This document shows, piece by piece, positions 46,822 to 59,100 of a DNA stretch of 64,000 bases (its first letter is position 1; every line of letters starts with the position of its first letter). A program made the position numbers and the translations under genes. The notes under the pieces were generated by a model, which saw only the letters and a list, made by a program, of their open reading frames with translations, ran no database searches and was not told the origin of the DNA. Source of the stretch: Leptoclinus maculatus (taxonomy: Eukaryota; Chordata; Actinopteri; Perciformes; Stichaeidae); contig JAVDOI010000134.1 in assembly GCA_032191485.1 (NCBI GenBank), positions 124,001-188,000 on the forward strand, read 5' to 3'.

Positions 46822-48692
46822 ATTCTACCCTGGTATGTGCTTGCATCATAGACAAACACTTCATTCTATTGCCTTGGCTTTTATTTTGACATGTTCTTAT
46901 TTCGTACTACCTGTCTTGCTTTGCGTCTCTCTTCAAAAGAAAAAACAAAAGAGGGATTTGCAAAAAACTAAATGGGCTCGTTTTGAGTTGGTTCTGTCGT
47001 ATTTGTCGTACAGAACACGCGGAACCTCTCACGTCCCATTAATGTGACAAGGATGCTTGGCGTTTGAGAGCACTGCTGGAGCACTTCACTAATCACGGTA
47101 CAGTAATGCTATCTGCTTTTATTAGTTTTATGACAAAGTTGGACATGAAGCTGGCTACAGTTGTGTTATCCTGATGTGTCTTCTCAGCCCTCCCGCTAAG
47201 TGTCATTTAAAGCTAGCTAACGTTAAGTTAGTGCTGTGTTTCGGTTGCGTTACCGGTGAAATGACACACACAGGGCATTTGTGGAAAGGTTTCTTTAAAG
47301 CTAACTTAGCAAACGTTCCACCGCAACAATGCGTGTGCTAGTCGCTCGTGTAAGTGTCGTTGACTTGAAATGACTCCGACTTGCCAGTTTATTGTCTAGT
47401 TTATTATAGTTTGTCCCTAGTGTCACACGTAGCGCAGACATTCAGTCAAACTCAACTTTACTGTGATGTTTTACTGTCAAGTCCAAGTCTACAGCTTTAA
47501 CCAACGTTACTATAAACATCCAGTGAAAAAGCTCCATAATACTGTTGAACATGTGGCCTACCATTATTTGACACTTTAACTATCCCTTCTCTTCCTCCCT
47601 CTGCCCTTTGACCCCTTCAGTCTGAGTTGATATTCCTCCCAGTCTGGTAAGAATGACACAATGCACACATTCTGGATTGTATATTAAGCAGACATGTAGG
47701 GTTAGTAGTTAGCCTGTCAGGATAATGTATATTGTCCCAGAAATAATTGCAATAAACAATATTATTGTCATTTTAAAGATAATTGTATGCCACTGATACA
47801 ATGATGATATAATAGCATAATAATGCAAGTACACCCTTTCAAAGTGCAATGAAGTTCTAATTTACTCAGACATTGGAAATGGATTGTGAAACAAAATCCT
47901 AATAACTATGGTCTCTTAGGCTCTGTCAATAACAATTGAGCTTAAATAACTATTAAATGTGACAGAGGTACAGAGTCATTCATTCCTTGAAGGTAGAGCT
48001 TGGGTGTTTTGAAGTAGGGTTCGTCTCCATAGTCTGTGTATTACCATTGTATGCCGTGGACAGCAGCAAAGCCTACTTTAGACACGTACAAAATAAATTG
48101 AAGTGCTGTATTTAGAATGTGTTTCCGACATGGAACTGAACTGAAAGTGGAACTAGTCTATACATTTAAAAATGGAGCCTGGTGGCTTTGAAGAGATCAC
48201 AGATATGTTTCACTTTCAGACTATGGAGAGGTTCTTCATACAACCCCACCTCAAAACACCCAAACTATACCTTTAACAGGCAATATACTGCCTGTATACT
48301 TGTCCTGCACTCCTATTACTATCTGGTCTCTCATCCTGGAATATCACAGAGTGCCATAGTTACAAGATTTATTCTTGAGACGCAGGTCTGTCACATACAG
48401 CTCTGTTGATACAGAAGACAAAGTTCAGTTTTTCCTTGGCTTACAATAGTCCTCAAACTTGCCCAGTACTGGGGGAAACTTATCTCTTTCGTCCGCCGAA
48501 AGAAGAACATGTTTACAACATGGCCAGCCTCAGTTGGCAACAGAACCTATCTTTTGACGATTGTCAACAACAACAACAACAAGCAAGCAAATAAAGGTCA
48601 AAATTCTCTGAAAAACGCACTTAAGCGCTGCACCCATGTCTTCAAATGTTAGTAGAAACCCTGCTGTTTATTCTGGCATCATGTTGGTAGTA
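46243..48692. other. Intergenic or 5' region before YTHDC2
   Basis: A short (AT)n run sits at 46790-46818. Otherwise no gene is recognised. An untranslated first exon of YTHDC2 could lie here, since the exon with the start codon appears to be preceded by a splice acceptor, but no exon could be pinpointed. Confidence 0.45.
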
Positions 48693-48945
48693 AATGGATG
48701 TACTTGTACAGCACTTTTCTAGTCTTCCGACCACTCAAAGCGCTTTCACACTACATGTCGTCATTCACCATTCATACATTGATGGCAGGGGCTACCATGC
48801 CCACCATCAGGACTAACTAACATTCACACCGTAGGCACAGCTACGGGAGCAATTTTGGGGTTAAGAGTCTTGCCCAAGGACACATCAACCAGAGGAGCCG
48901 GGGATCGAACCGCCGATCCTCTGATTGAAGGACGACCCTGCTCTT
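48693..48945 (-). repeat. tRNA-derived SINE, head-truncated copy
   Basis: Minus strand. The body and tail match the SINE at 53981-54290 (GGGGATCG near the B box, TGGGCAAGACTCTTAACCCC, GTGGTCGGAAGACTAGAAAA, and GTGCTGTACAAGTACATCC), but the A-box head is lost where homology stops at about 48945. Confidence 0.82.
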
Positions 48946-49347
48946 TTAGTCACAGACATTAGATACAGATTGGAAGTGAAGAAAGCAGAATGCCTTCCAG
49001 TGGGAGCCGATAGGAGTCTTATCACATGATCCACATCTTTGAGTTGAGACGGAGACAGTTTGTGGTGACAGAGAATGGAGTTCATGGTGTATGGGGAGTT
49101 TAAGCCAATTTTAACAGTTAGTGTTGAGCCCTGTTCTTTGAAAGTTGTTTCATTATTTTCTAGAAAATGTCCTGTATAATATCACAATATAATAGTCGAC
49201 ACCGTGGATGGAGGATTTTATCCATTTCACCACTCCAACCTCTCAAATACAGAAGCTATAATTTTGTCTTTTAAACAAGTGGCCATACAGGAATATGTAA
49301 TTAAATAGTATACGATTTGGAAAAGTAATGACTTAAGTCAGGAAAAG

Positions 49348-49953
49348 TTGTGGTGTAACGGATCACTGTTGATCCGTACAGATCCCCCTCACGGTTCAGC
49401 ACACGTGTGAACCGCCGATTAACTACACAGTTTAACGTTAACCATCACAGTGTGAAATAAGGTTTTACTGACCTCGTTAATATGTGATCAGGACATCATT
49501 TATGCTTCTATAGTCTCTGATAATGTTACAATGTAAACAACCAATCAGTGTTTTGCTGGAGGAGAGCTGGTGAAGTGGCTAATGGACAACGAACGAAGGG
49601 TCTGTTCAGTTACATTGTGATGCGTTCAGGCTCTGTTCGGTGAAAATGAGTATTGCGTTTACTTGGTTTACAGATTTCAGAGTGGTTGAAATGATTTTTG
49701 GGACGGTGAAAATATATTGTGGATCCTTGTAGAGCAGCTGCTATAATCAAACAACAAAGAGATCTGTATCTGACAATATGGATCAATGATCTGCAAATAG
49801 TATCAGAGGCAAAAACAAACGTGATCAGGGATCAGTTCTATTTGCTCCTTTTCTTTCTTTTGTGCTGATCCGATTTCTTTCTTTTTTATACGACCCGTGA
49901 CTCTGATATGATACGATCCGAAACTGTGAGTTTTATGATCCGTTGCACTACAA
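49348..49953. mobile_element. hAT-like MITE upstream of the YTHDC2 start exon
   Basis: Ends TTGTGGTGTAACGGATCA and, on the other strand, TTGTAGTGCAACGGATCA. The interior matches the MITE at 56345-57185 (GATCCGTACAGATCCCCC, ATGATGCGTTCAGGCTCTGT, GATCCTTGTAGA, GCTGCTATAATCAAAC). No transposase. No clean 8-bp target duplication was found. Its right end lies 42 bp before the YTHDC2 initiator ATG. Confidence 0.75.
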
Positions 49954-49994
49954 CCAAAAATCTTGCTGTCCCTATTGTTGTGTTGCAGTGCATC

Positions 49995-50157
49995 ATGTCG
50001 CATCATGCTGGTCCAGCATCACAGAAACCAGCCAAGCGGCAAAGCACACGGCCCTATGGTTCTAGCTCCAAAGGCCTCAAAGAAATTCACATCGATGAAG
50101 AAGTCAAGATAGCGATAAACCTCTCTCTGGACCGGTTTCACTACAGTGATCAAAAAG
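49995..50157 (+). CDS. ythdc2: YTHDC2 exon 1 (start codon, R3H start)
   Basis: Encodes MSHHAGPASQKPAKRQ and KGLKEIHIDEEVKIAINLSL. The ATG at 49995 is chosen because the sequence before it (TTGTTGTGTTGCAG at 49974-49987) looks like a splice acceptor and the conserved KGLK-IDEEVKIA block follows. Donor AAAG/GTATCG. The 5' UTR probably continues in an upstream exon. Confidence 0.85.
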
Positions 50158-53100
50158 GTATCGACTGCTTTGATATCAGAAAATAAAAGCAGCGCACTTC
50201 TGTGTGCATTACTTATTGTGAAATCACATGACAGAGGTTGGCCATTGTCATGCTCACTACTGGTCCCAGTGTGAGCAGGAAGGTATGATGGTTGAGTCTT
50301 GTGAAGTGTATTCATATTTACCCTTTTCCTTTCCTTGACTGGGCAGAGATGGAATTTCCCTCGTCCTTGTCCAGTACTGAGAGGGCTTTCATTCATCGAA
50401 TGGCACAGTCCCTGGGTTACATTTCTAAGAGCAAAGGGTAAGTATCCGAGTACATGAGTCATTTACAAAGGTACATGCACTCTCACACATGGCTAGACCC
50501 CAGGGGGCACCAACCTTTTTGAAACTGGAGCTACTTCAAGGGTATTCAAATCATGTCTCGTTTGTACTAACCACTACCATTTTTTGAACAAATCATGAAC
50601 TCTGTCCCATGTTTATACAAATGATCAGTTATGTAAGATTGATATCCGGCCAATCCAAAGACGAGGATTGTAACCAATTAAATGTAGTTGTACAATGGTG
50701 ACTGGGTCCGCCCACTTGGTGTCAAAAAGAAAAGCTACTCGCGAGCGAGCAGGTGAAAGTTTTGCGAGCAGAAGAGCAGTGATGGTAGTCGCCCAGGTGC
50801 CCGCGGGCACCGTGTTGGCTACCTCTGGGCTAGACGTTGTTTTACAATAAAGCTGGATTTGTAGGGGGATAGGGTGTAGCTGTGGAGCCTAAGCACATAG
50901 CTGCTGTAGGCTACGCTGTAGCTGACGTGGACCTGCTCAAAAGTGTGACTGCAGTTTGTTAGCTGTCTGATAATCAGAGAAACATGCTGTTCATTGAAGA
51001 GGATATCTGTGTCTTTAAGAGGGGTGGTCGTACCATATGGGTCAACTTTGAGAGCTCCTGTCTCCAGAACGGTTGGTCATTCTGGTTAATCAAATCATGT
51101 TCTACACTCTCTCAAAAAGGTTGACATATAGAGAAACCCCTGCTCAGATGGAAAGGGGTGAGGTCAGAGAGTGATTTCTGACAGAATACTCTCACTCTGA
51201 GATTTTTGGAACAGTTACAGCAACAGTGTTTGTCGCTTGAATCAGTTTTAACAAGTGTGTTAATGGAAGAAATTTATTTCCATCCCTCTCAGGAAAGGAC
51301 CAAATCGTTCCCTCACCATCAGGAAGAAGAACGGTTCAGAGAAACCCCGGCCTACCATGCCCCTCACAGTCTCCAACAACTCCTTATATTTCATCCGCAG
51401 CCTACTTCAGAGGTTTCCCATCACCACTAAGGAACGCAGAGACATGCAGCCCAACAACAAAAGTGACATGTCTGCTGCTGCAGAACCTGGTGAGTGTCAG
51501 TGTCTGGCTAAACTATGACTCTGCAGTGAGTTACAATGATGCAGTTACAGCTAATATCCGTTCCATGAAAATGGCAGAACCTACTTCCACTGGGGTGCTG
51601 TCTATACTCCCCACCTCTTGTTGTCTTACCCCTCTGGGATACATGAGGGAAACCTTAAAAGTCAGCACAAAGTGTTGCATTTCAAGATGGAAAAATCACC
51701 TCAATGTCAAGTCAACAGATGTGTTGTGTATATAGAGTTGTGCAACATTCTTCAGTTCTTCCCTTAGACGGCAGCTGTGAGAGGAACAGGGCTAGCGGGC
51801 GCTTGAACAACGGTATACCCATGGTGCCTCGGAGAAGGAGTCCATCAGAACTGGACAGTTTTCGAAGCTCCCTGCCTGTCCATGAACGCCAGGAAGAGAT
51901 CCTCCGGCTCATCGGAGAAAACAGGGTTGTGTTGGTGGTTGGAGAGACTGGCTCTGGAAAAACGACACAGGTGGGTCTGCCTCAACACTTTGGTCCCGAC
52001 TGACGCATCTCCACTACAAACATTCATGAATCCCATAGGATGAACCCTAGTCTTTTCGGTGGTCCTCTTGACTCTTCAACTAGTGCCAAAACTAACAGTA
52101 TTCCAATCAGCCTCAGATGTTCAGTGCTAATTAGCACATTTGAACACGTTAACACTCTTAAGCCCCAGTTCCACCGAAAGCCGGACATACTACGGATGTC
52201 CCCGGATACACTACGGATCAGATCCGGGGTCATCCGGGAGTGGAACCGTAGTGAAACCGTAGTCAGTCCGGGACGTTCCGTGATGAACCGTAGTAAAACC
52301 GTGGCCATCCGCGGCGTATCCGGGAAGACGAGCGGCTCGTCGGACGTACAACTAACTAACATCCGGGGTGATCCGGGGACATCCTGGAATGGAGAGGGGG
52401 GCGGAGTTGATCGTAGCGCATCCGGGAAGAAACGTAGTAGGACCGGGATGAACCGTAGTAAGACCGGGATGAACCGTAGCATAGCCGTGTTAATCCGGGA
52501 TGAAACGGGAGCTAGTTGACACCCCGGAGCACCCCGGATGGGTTTAATTTTCGGCGTGTTGTTGTCGTCTGAGGAAGATTCTTCTTCTCTTCTTTTCTTT
52601 TCTTCTTCTGCCGCTGCAGCAGCAGCTTTCTTCTTTGCAGCAGTCATCGCCTTCTTCTTGGGTTTAATTTTCGGCATGTTGTCCTTTCAAATATTTTCGG
52701 AAGAGTGATTTTGTCTCTGAAAATCAGAACTATTTATACCCTGACGCTTCATCCGGGACGCATCCGGGCCGTGTCCGTAGTTGAACCGTGGTCAAACCGT
52801 GCTCATCCGTTGTCAAACCGTGGCCATCCGGGATGAACCAGGCTTGAACAGGGGTGATCCGTGGCGGAACCATTGTAGAACCGTAGTAGAACCGGGAAAC
52901 ATGTCAAATGTGTTGTCATCCGGGACGATTTCCTTCCCGGATCACCCCGGTTCACCGCGGATCACCCCGGTTCTCACCTCTTTTTATCCGGGGACATCCG
53001 GCTTTCGGTGGAACTGGGGCTTAAGTCTTGTTTCTGCCTGTTTTACATACGTGTTGTTTTTTTGTCATTATTGTCCTTACTAGAAAGTTAAAAGATACAG

Positions 53101-56100
53101 ACGGGAAACTATGAGAGAATTTGGAACTGTCTCTTCATTTTTCTTTTGAAATATTGTGACACTAAAACAGGGGCTAAATCTACTGATATTGGATAAGTAT
53201 TGCGTAGTATGTATGGTTTGAGCCGGAGGTAATCCTGTGTCACTGTGCATTGTCCAGATCCCACAGTTCATGCTGGACGAGTGCAGCAGGAATGGAGAGC
53301 CCTGCAGGATCTTCTGCACTCAGCCCAGACGGCTGGCTGCCATCGCTGTGGCTGAGAGAGTGGCAGCGGAGAGAGGAGAGAGTGTGGGCCAGACTGTCGG
53401 TTATCACATCAGACTAGAGAGCAGGTACAGTAGATCAGAGCCTCTTATCTTAACGCTTCATGTGTTCATCATTTACACCTACAGTAGAACAACTAGTTCA
53501 ATTCAATTTAACTTCTTTCCCCGCTTTGTGCACTTTTAAATTAAACTTTCAATCCGTTGTATTCTTAACGGATGTACAATTGATATACTGTCTGCAGTGG
53601 GTGAGCAAGTTATGTTGTAAAAGATGCTGCATTCATTTATTTTAATACATCCATGTGAAATGTAGTTCACTCTGTTTGCTTTCCAACCATTACAACAGTT
53701 TAAACATACATCTTTTTTAAAATGTCAGATACTCGGATCCTCCTCAAAACTCGGCTTGCACAAATACAGTCTACACAGAGATCAGTCCTTTTTCATCTTC
53801 CCGCTTATGCAGGCTAACTACCATGGTAGCATTAGCTTAAGCTACATTTGTCTATGATTAAAGATTTGTGGAGCTTGTAGCCTTGTGACCACCGGTCGGA
53901 GTTGCAGTTGTCCCGCTTAAGAGGGAGCGGTGTGTCTCGCTGTTCGGACCGGTGGACGCTCCTATCTTCAATCTTAATTTGGTAAATGATAAATGGACTG
54001 TTCTTGTACAGCGCTTTTCTAGTCTTCCGACCACTCAAAACGCTTTAACACTACATGTCATCATTCACACCCTGATGACGGGGGCTACCATGCAAGGTGC
54101 CACCTGCCCATCAGAACTATCTAACATTCATACATCATTCACACACCGTAAGGCACAGCTACAGGAGCAATTTGGGGTTAAGTGTCTTGCCCAAAGACAT
54201 ATCGACATGGACTAGCGGAGCAGGGGATTGAACCGCCGATCCTGTGATTGAAGGACGACCCTGCTCTACCACTGAGCCACAGTCGCCCCGTGAACATCGA
54301 TCAGTGACATCCATTAACATTGTTTCTGTAACATCAGACTTACCGTTTGTTAGTTTTCCACGGTTGGCAGAGCTAATTGAGTGGCGCGCTAACGTCACCG
54401 TGTCCACTCGGTGTTAGCAGAGTGCTCTCGCTCAGGCTAACTTGGGGGCGCGCTAATTCTGACAGCTACCGTACTAGGGAAGAGAGTGTCCTCGCTCCCC
54501 TCATTATACCAACTGTTTTCTGACCTGTTTCCACAGTAGAGTGCTCTCGCTCAGGCTAACTGGTGGGACACCAATATTTACAGCGACTGTGCTAGTGAAG
54601 AGAGTGTCCTTGCTCCCCTCTCACTGACTGTTCCCTGTCTGTTTAGAGTACAGTCTCTGCCTGAAAACTAATGTCTGAAAAGGGTTCTTCTGAGGTGACT
54701 CTAAGTCCTCTATTTAACTTCCCTGTCTAACGTTTGCGAGCCTGTGTAACACTTAATGACTCCAGTAACTGTTGACTTTGAAACCTCAGGGTCTCGCCTA
54801 AGACGCTGCTGACCTTCTGCACCAGCGGAGTGCTCCTCAGAACATTGATGGCTGGAGATGCCAGCATGACAACTGTCACACATGTCATTGTGGTGAGCCT
54901 CAAGACTAGAAATAAACAGGACATACAGTCTCAGAAAATGATTTGACTCTGTTATCCTGCATGTATTAGAAGCTGGGATTGTTCTTTGAAAAACAGCATT
55001 TTCATTGGGTGTTAAGTTTCAGCTCCCAGTTTGACTTTAGTTTGAACATGTTAAAGTGACTTGCTGTGTTCAAACAGGATGAGGTGCATGAGCGTGATGG
55101 TCTGACTGACTTCCTGCTCACCAAGATGCGGGATGTGCTTCAGAAGATTCCCACACTGAAACTGATCCTGTCCAGTGCAGCTCTGGATATAGACCTGTTT
55201 CTTCAGTACTTTGGCTCCTGCCCTGTGATCCACCGTACGTCCCGCTAACTCTGTGTTCACTAACTGAATGCTCATACCAGCTATTACTTGTTATTATTTT
55301 TATACATTTCAAAACATGTTTAAATGTAACAAGGCATCCTATTGGATGATCCCAGCATAGGTAATATGTATCACATGTTTGTCACATGTGTATACTTCAC
55401 ATATTACGGCAGAAAGACCTTCTTTCAGTGGATGAAAACTATTTGCGGTCAATAGAGTGTTCCTGTAGTTTTTGACCATGTTTGATTAATGTAACATCTA
55501 AAAAGTTTAAGTTCAGATCTGACATTTCTATCAAAATAGACTGATAAATACTGGAGCGAGTGTTCCAGTCAGAACATGTTTCATTCAAGAAACGGTTCAT
55601 TCTAATACAAAGATGGGTTATTATTGTTAACTGAAGTAATGCAAATGCAGTGTAATCTGGTGGGAGTGTTATCTGTGTATGTGGAATTTGGTGTTAATTA
55701 TTAGTAAATTAAGCGTTTTGTTTTATGTTTAGTCATAGGAAGACAGTTCGAAGTGAAGGAATTCTTTCTGGAAGACATTTTGACGCTGACGGGCTTCAAC
55801 AATAAGGACATGAAGAAATACAAAGAAGAGACACAGAGAAGTATGAAGCTTTTATGAATTAGTCCACAGAATCAGACTGAATATATCAAATGCATTATAG
55901 CCTTCCACCTGGCTTTGTCTTAATCTCCTCTGTGTATCACATTCTCAGAGGAGAAGAAGCAGAAGTGTTTGACGGAGTGGTGTAAGGCAGTAGAGGAGAA
56001 ACAGAGGACCCCTGTGTCTGCCCTGGGCTTCCTCCAGGACAGCAGCTCCCTGGACAGAGGGGACAGCACCTTCAACAAGCTGGTAAACCAACACCATCCC

Positions 56101-59100
56101 ATACACACCCCTCTCTATGCACTGCTTCAGTGGGACAGTCCCGTCTCGTTATCAATGTCGGTACAAGAAAACAATTATGATTAAAGGATTATCTTATCTG
56201 ATCCAACTGAAAAACTCAACCCATTGTTGCCAACTCTTTTCCAATTAAAGTAGCTAGCAGCACTAGATCCCAACCTAGAAAGCCTCCAAGTGGTCAACAC
56301 TGACAGCCTAGACCGGTAGGTAGGTAGACCAGTAGGTAGACCAGTAGTGGTGGAACTGACCTCTGTCGATCTGTGATCCGTACAGATCCCCCCTCACGGT
56401 TCAGCACACATTAGAACTGTGGATTAACTACACAGTTTAACGTGTGAAATAAAGTTTTACTGACCTCGTTATCCGCCAATATTCAGTAAAATATATGATC
56501 AGGACATCATTTATGTTTTTCTAGTCACTGATCTCTGATGATGTGTAAATCAACGAGGAGAGCTAGTAACGTTAGCAGCACCGCTAACGGCTAAAGTATG
56601 AAGGTTCTGTTCAGTTACATTATGATGCGTTCAGGCTCTGTTCAGTCAAAGGTCAATTATAACGTGATGTGTTCACATGTAATCTCGTAAAACGTAGTTG
56701 GTGAGAAACTTGAATAAATCCAGATGTTTTCACAACATAAATAGATATTAGAGATGAACTATGAGCTGTTAACACTAGCTCTAAGCACATTACAATACAT
56801 CGTTAAAACTACTAATGACATGATTTAATCAATGAAAATACAATCTTTTATTTCCTTATCATTTGAATTGTGTACCTTTTTATGAACAAAACACTATAAA
56901 TTACTTTAACAAAGTAAAAGGATAACAATTAGAATGTTTGATGGTTTACTGACTTCAGAGCGGTTGAAATGATTTTTGGGACGGTGGCAAAAAAGTCTGG
57001 ATCCTTGTAGACCAGCTGCTATAATCAAACAAAGAGATCTGTATCTGACAATATGGATCATTAATGATCTGCAATTAGTATCGGAGGCAAAAACAAACAT
57101 GATCAGGGATCTCTGAAAGTTATATTTTGTGCTGATCTGATCTGTGATACAAACAAACAGAGTTTTATGATCCGTTGCACCGCTAGTAGACATGCAGATT
57201 GACAGGTAGGTAGATGGACATGTAGTCAGGTAGATGGACATGTAGTCAGGTAGATGGACGTGTAGTCAGGTAGATGGACGTGTAGTCAGGTAGATGGACA
57301 TGTAGTCGGGTAGATGGACATGTAGTCGGGTAGATGGACATGTAGTCAGGTAGATGGACATGTAGATGGACGTGTAGTTAGGTAGATGGAAGTGTAGTCG
57401 GGTAGATGGACGTGTAGTCGGGTAGATGGACATGTAGTCAGGTAGATGGACATGTAGATGGACGTGTAGTTAGGTAGATGGACGTGTAGTCGGGTAGATG
57501 GACGTGTAGTCGGGTAGATGGACGTGTAGTCGGGTAGATGGACGTGTAGTCGGGTAGATGGACGTGTAGTCGGGTAGATGGACGTGTAGTCGGGTAGATG
57601 GACGTGTAGTCGGGTAGATGGACGTGTAGTCGGGTAGATGGACGTGTAGTCGGGTAGATGGACGTGTAGTCGGGTAGATGGACGTGTAGTCGGGTAGATG
57701 GACGTGTAGTCGGGTAGATGGACGTGTAGTCGGGTAGATGGACGTGTAGTCGGGTAGATGGACGTGTAGGTAGGTAGATGGACGTGTAGGTAGTAGGGGT
57801 GCAACGGATCACAAACCTCACGGTTCGGTTCGGATCACGGTTCTTGAGTCACGGTTCGGATCATTTTTCGGATCAACAAAGAAAAGGGGAGGAGACAAAT
57901 ATAACTTTGCTTTCCATTTATTAATTAAAGAACTTCAAGAACACTTAAAGAAAAGAACTTTGGGCTATAGTCTTATATAAAAACTAAAATATTGAAGATG
58001 TCCAATTTGAAATGAATTAAATACAATTAAAACATTCAAGAATATTCAATTCTGTTTAAGTATAAGTGCAACATGAGGTATGTTGATGCCCTCGTCCTTT
58101 GATCAATATTGAAAGAATATGTGAGCTAGCTTCCACTGTTTCAACTGAACTGAACTGCTCGGCAACAACTTGGGTCTATGTTTACTTCCTGTCAGGTTAT
58201 GTCATTCAAATACACAATAATATTTACCATTACTGTGACATTGTTCAAAAAGATGAGAAAATCTCCATTGTCTGGGGAGAGGGTAGACCTTTCTGTAGTG
58301 ACTGTTACTATTGGGCCTATAGCTTCCACTCTGATGCTTCTGTCAGCACCTGCACCAGGTGTGTGTCTGTGTGACTCTCACAGAGGGGGCGTGTCTACAG
58401 CACCTGTCTGCGGTGACCCTCGCAGAGGGGGCGTGTCTACAGCACCTGTCTGTGTGACTCTCACAGAGGGGGCGTGTCTGCAGCACCGGACTATGAATCA
58501 CTCCGCCGTGGTGAAAGCGGTCACAGTCTTTTCCTTGTCGTATGTCTTTCTTTTTAAATAACGCCTACATACCGTAACGGTTTTGTCCACCACCCTTATC
58601 CGTCATTATACTTTACAGGGAAGACAAAATGATCCCAAACTTGTGACTTAAATGACCCGGGAGCTTCTGAAGTTCCTCCGCTCGCCGTGACTTTCGCCGT
58701 TAAATGCTTTTAACCTGCTCCGTTCACGTGAACACACTACTGCTTTATATCTGTTCACTGACATACGGATCGACCCGTGATCCGTTACACCACTAGTAGG
58801 TAGGTAGATGGACGTGTAGTCAGGTAGATGGATGTGTAGGTAGGTAGATGGACGTGTAGGTAGGTAGATGGACATGTAGGTAGATGGACATGTAGGTAGG
58901 TAGGTAGATGGACGTGTAGTTAGGTAGATGGACGTGTAGTTAGGTAGATGGACGTGTAGGTAGGTAGATGGACGTGTAGGTAGATAGATGGACGTGTAGT
59001 TGGGTAGATGGACGTGTAGTTGGGTAGATGGATGTGTAGTTAGGTAGATGGATGTGTAGTTGGGTAGATGGATGTGTAGTTGGGTAGATGGACGTGTAGT

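Noticed and set aside
54200..54290. A functional tRNA gene
   Set aside because: A and B boxes are present on the minus strand, but the cloverleaf is imperfect and SINE body and tail follow.
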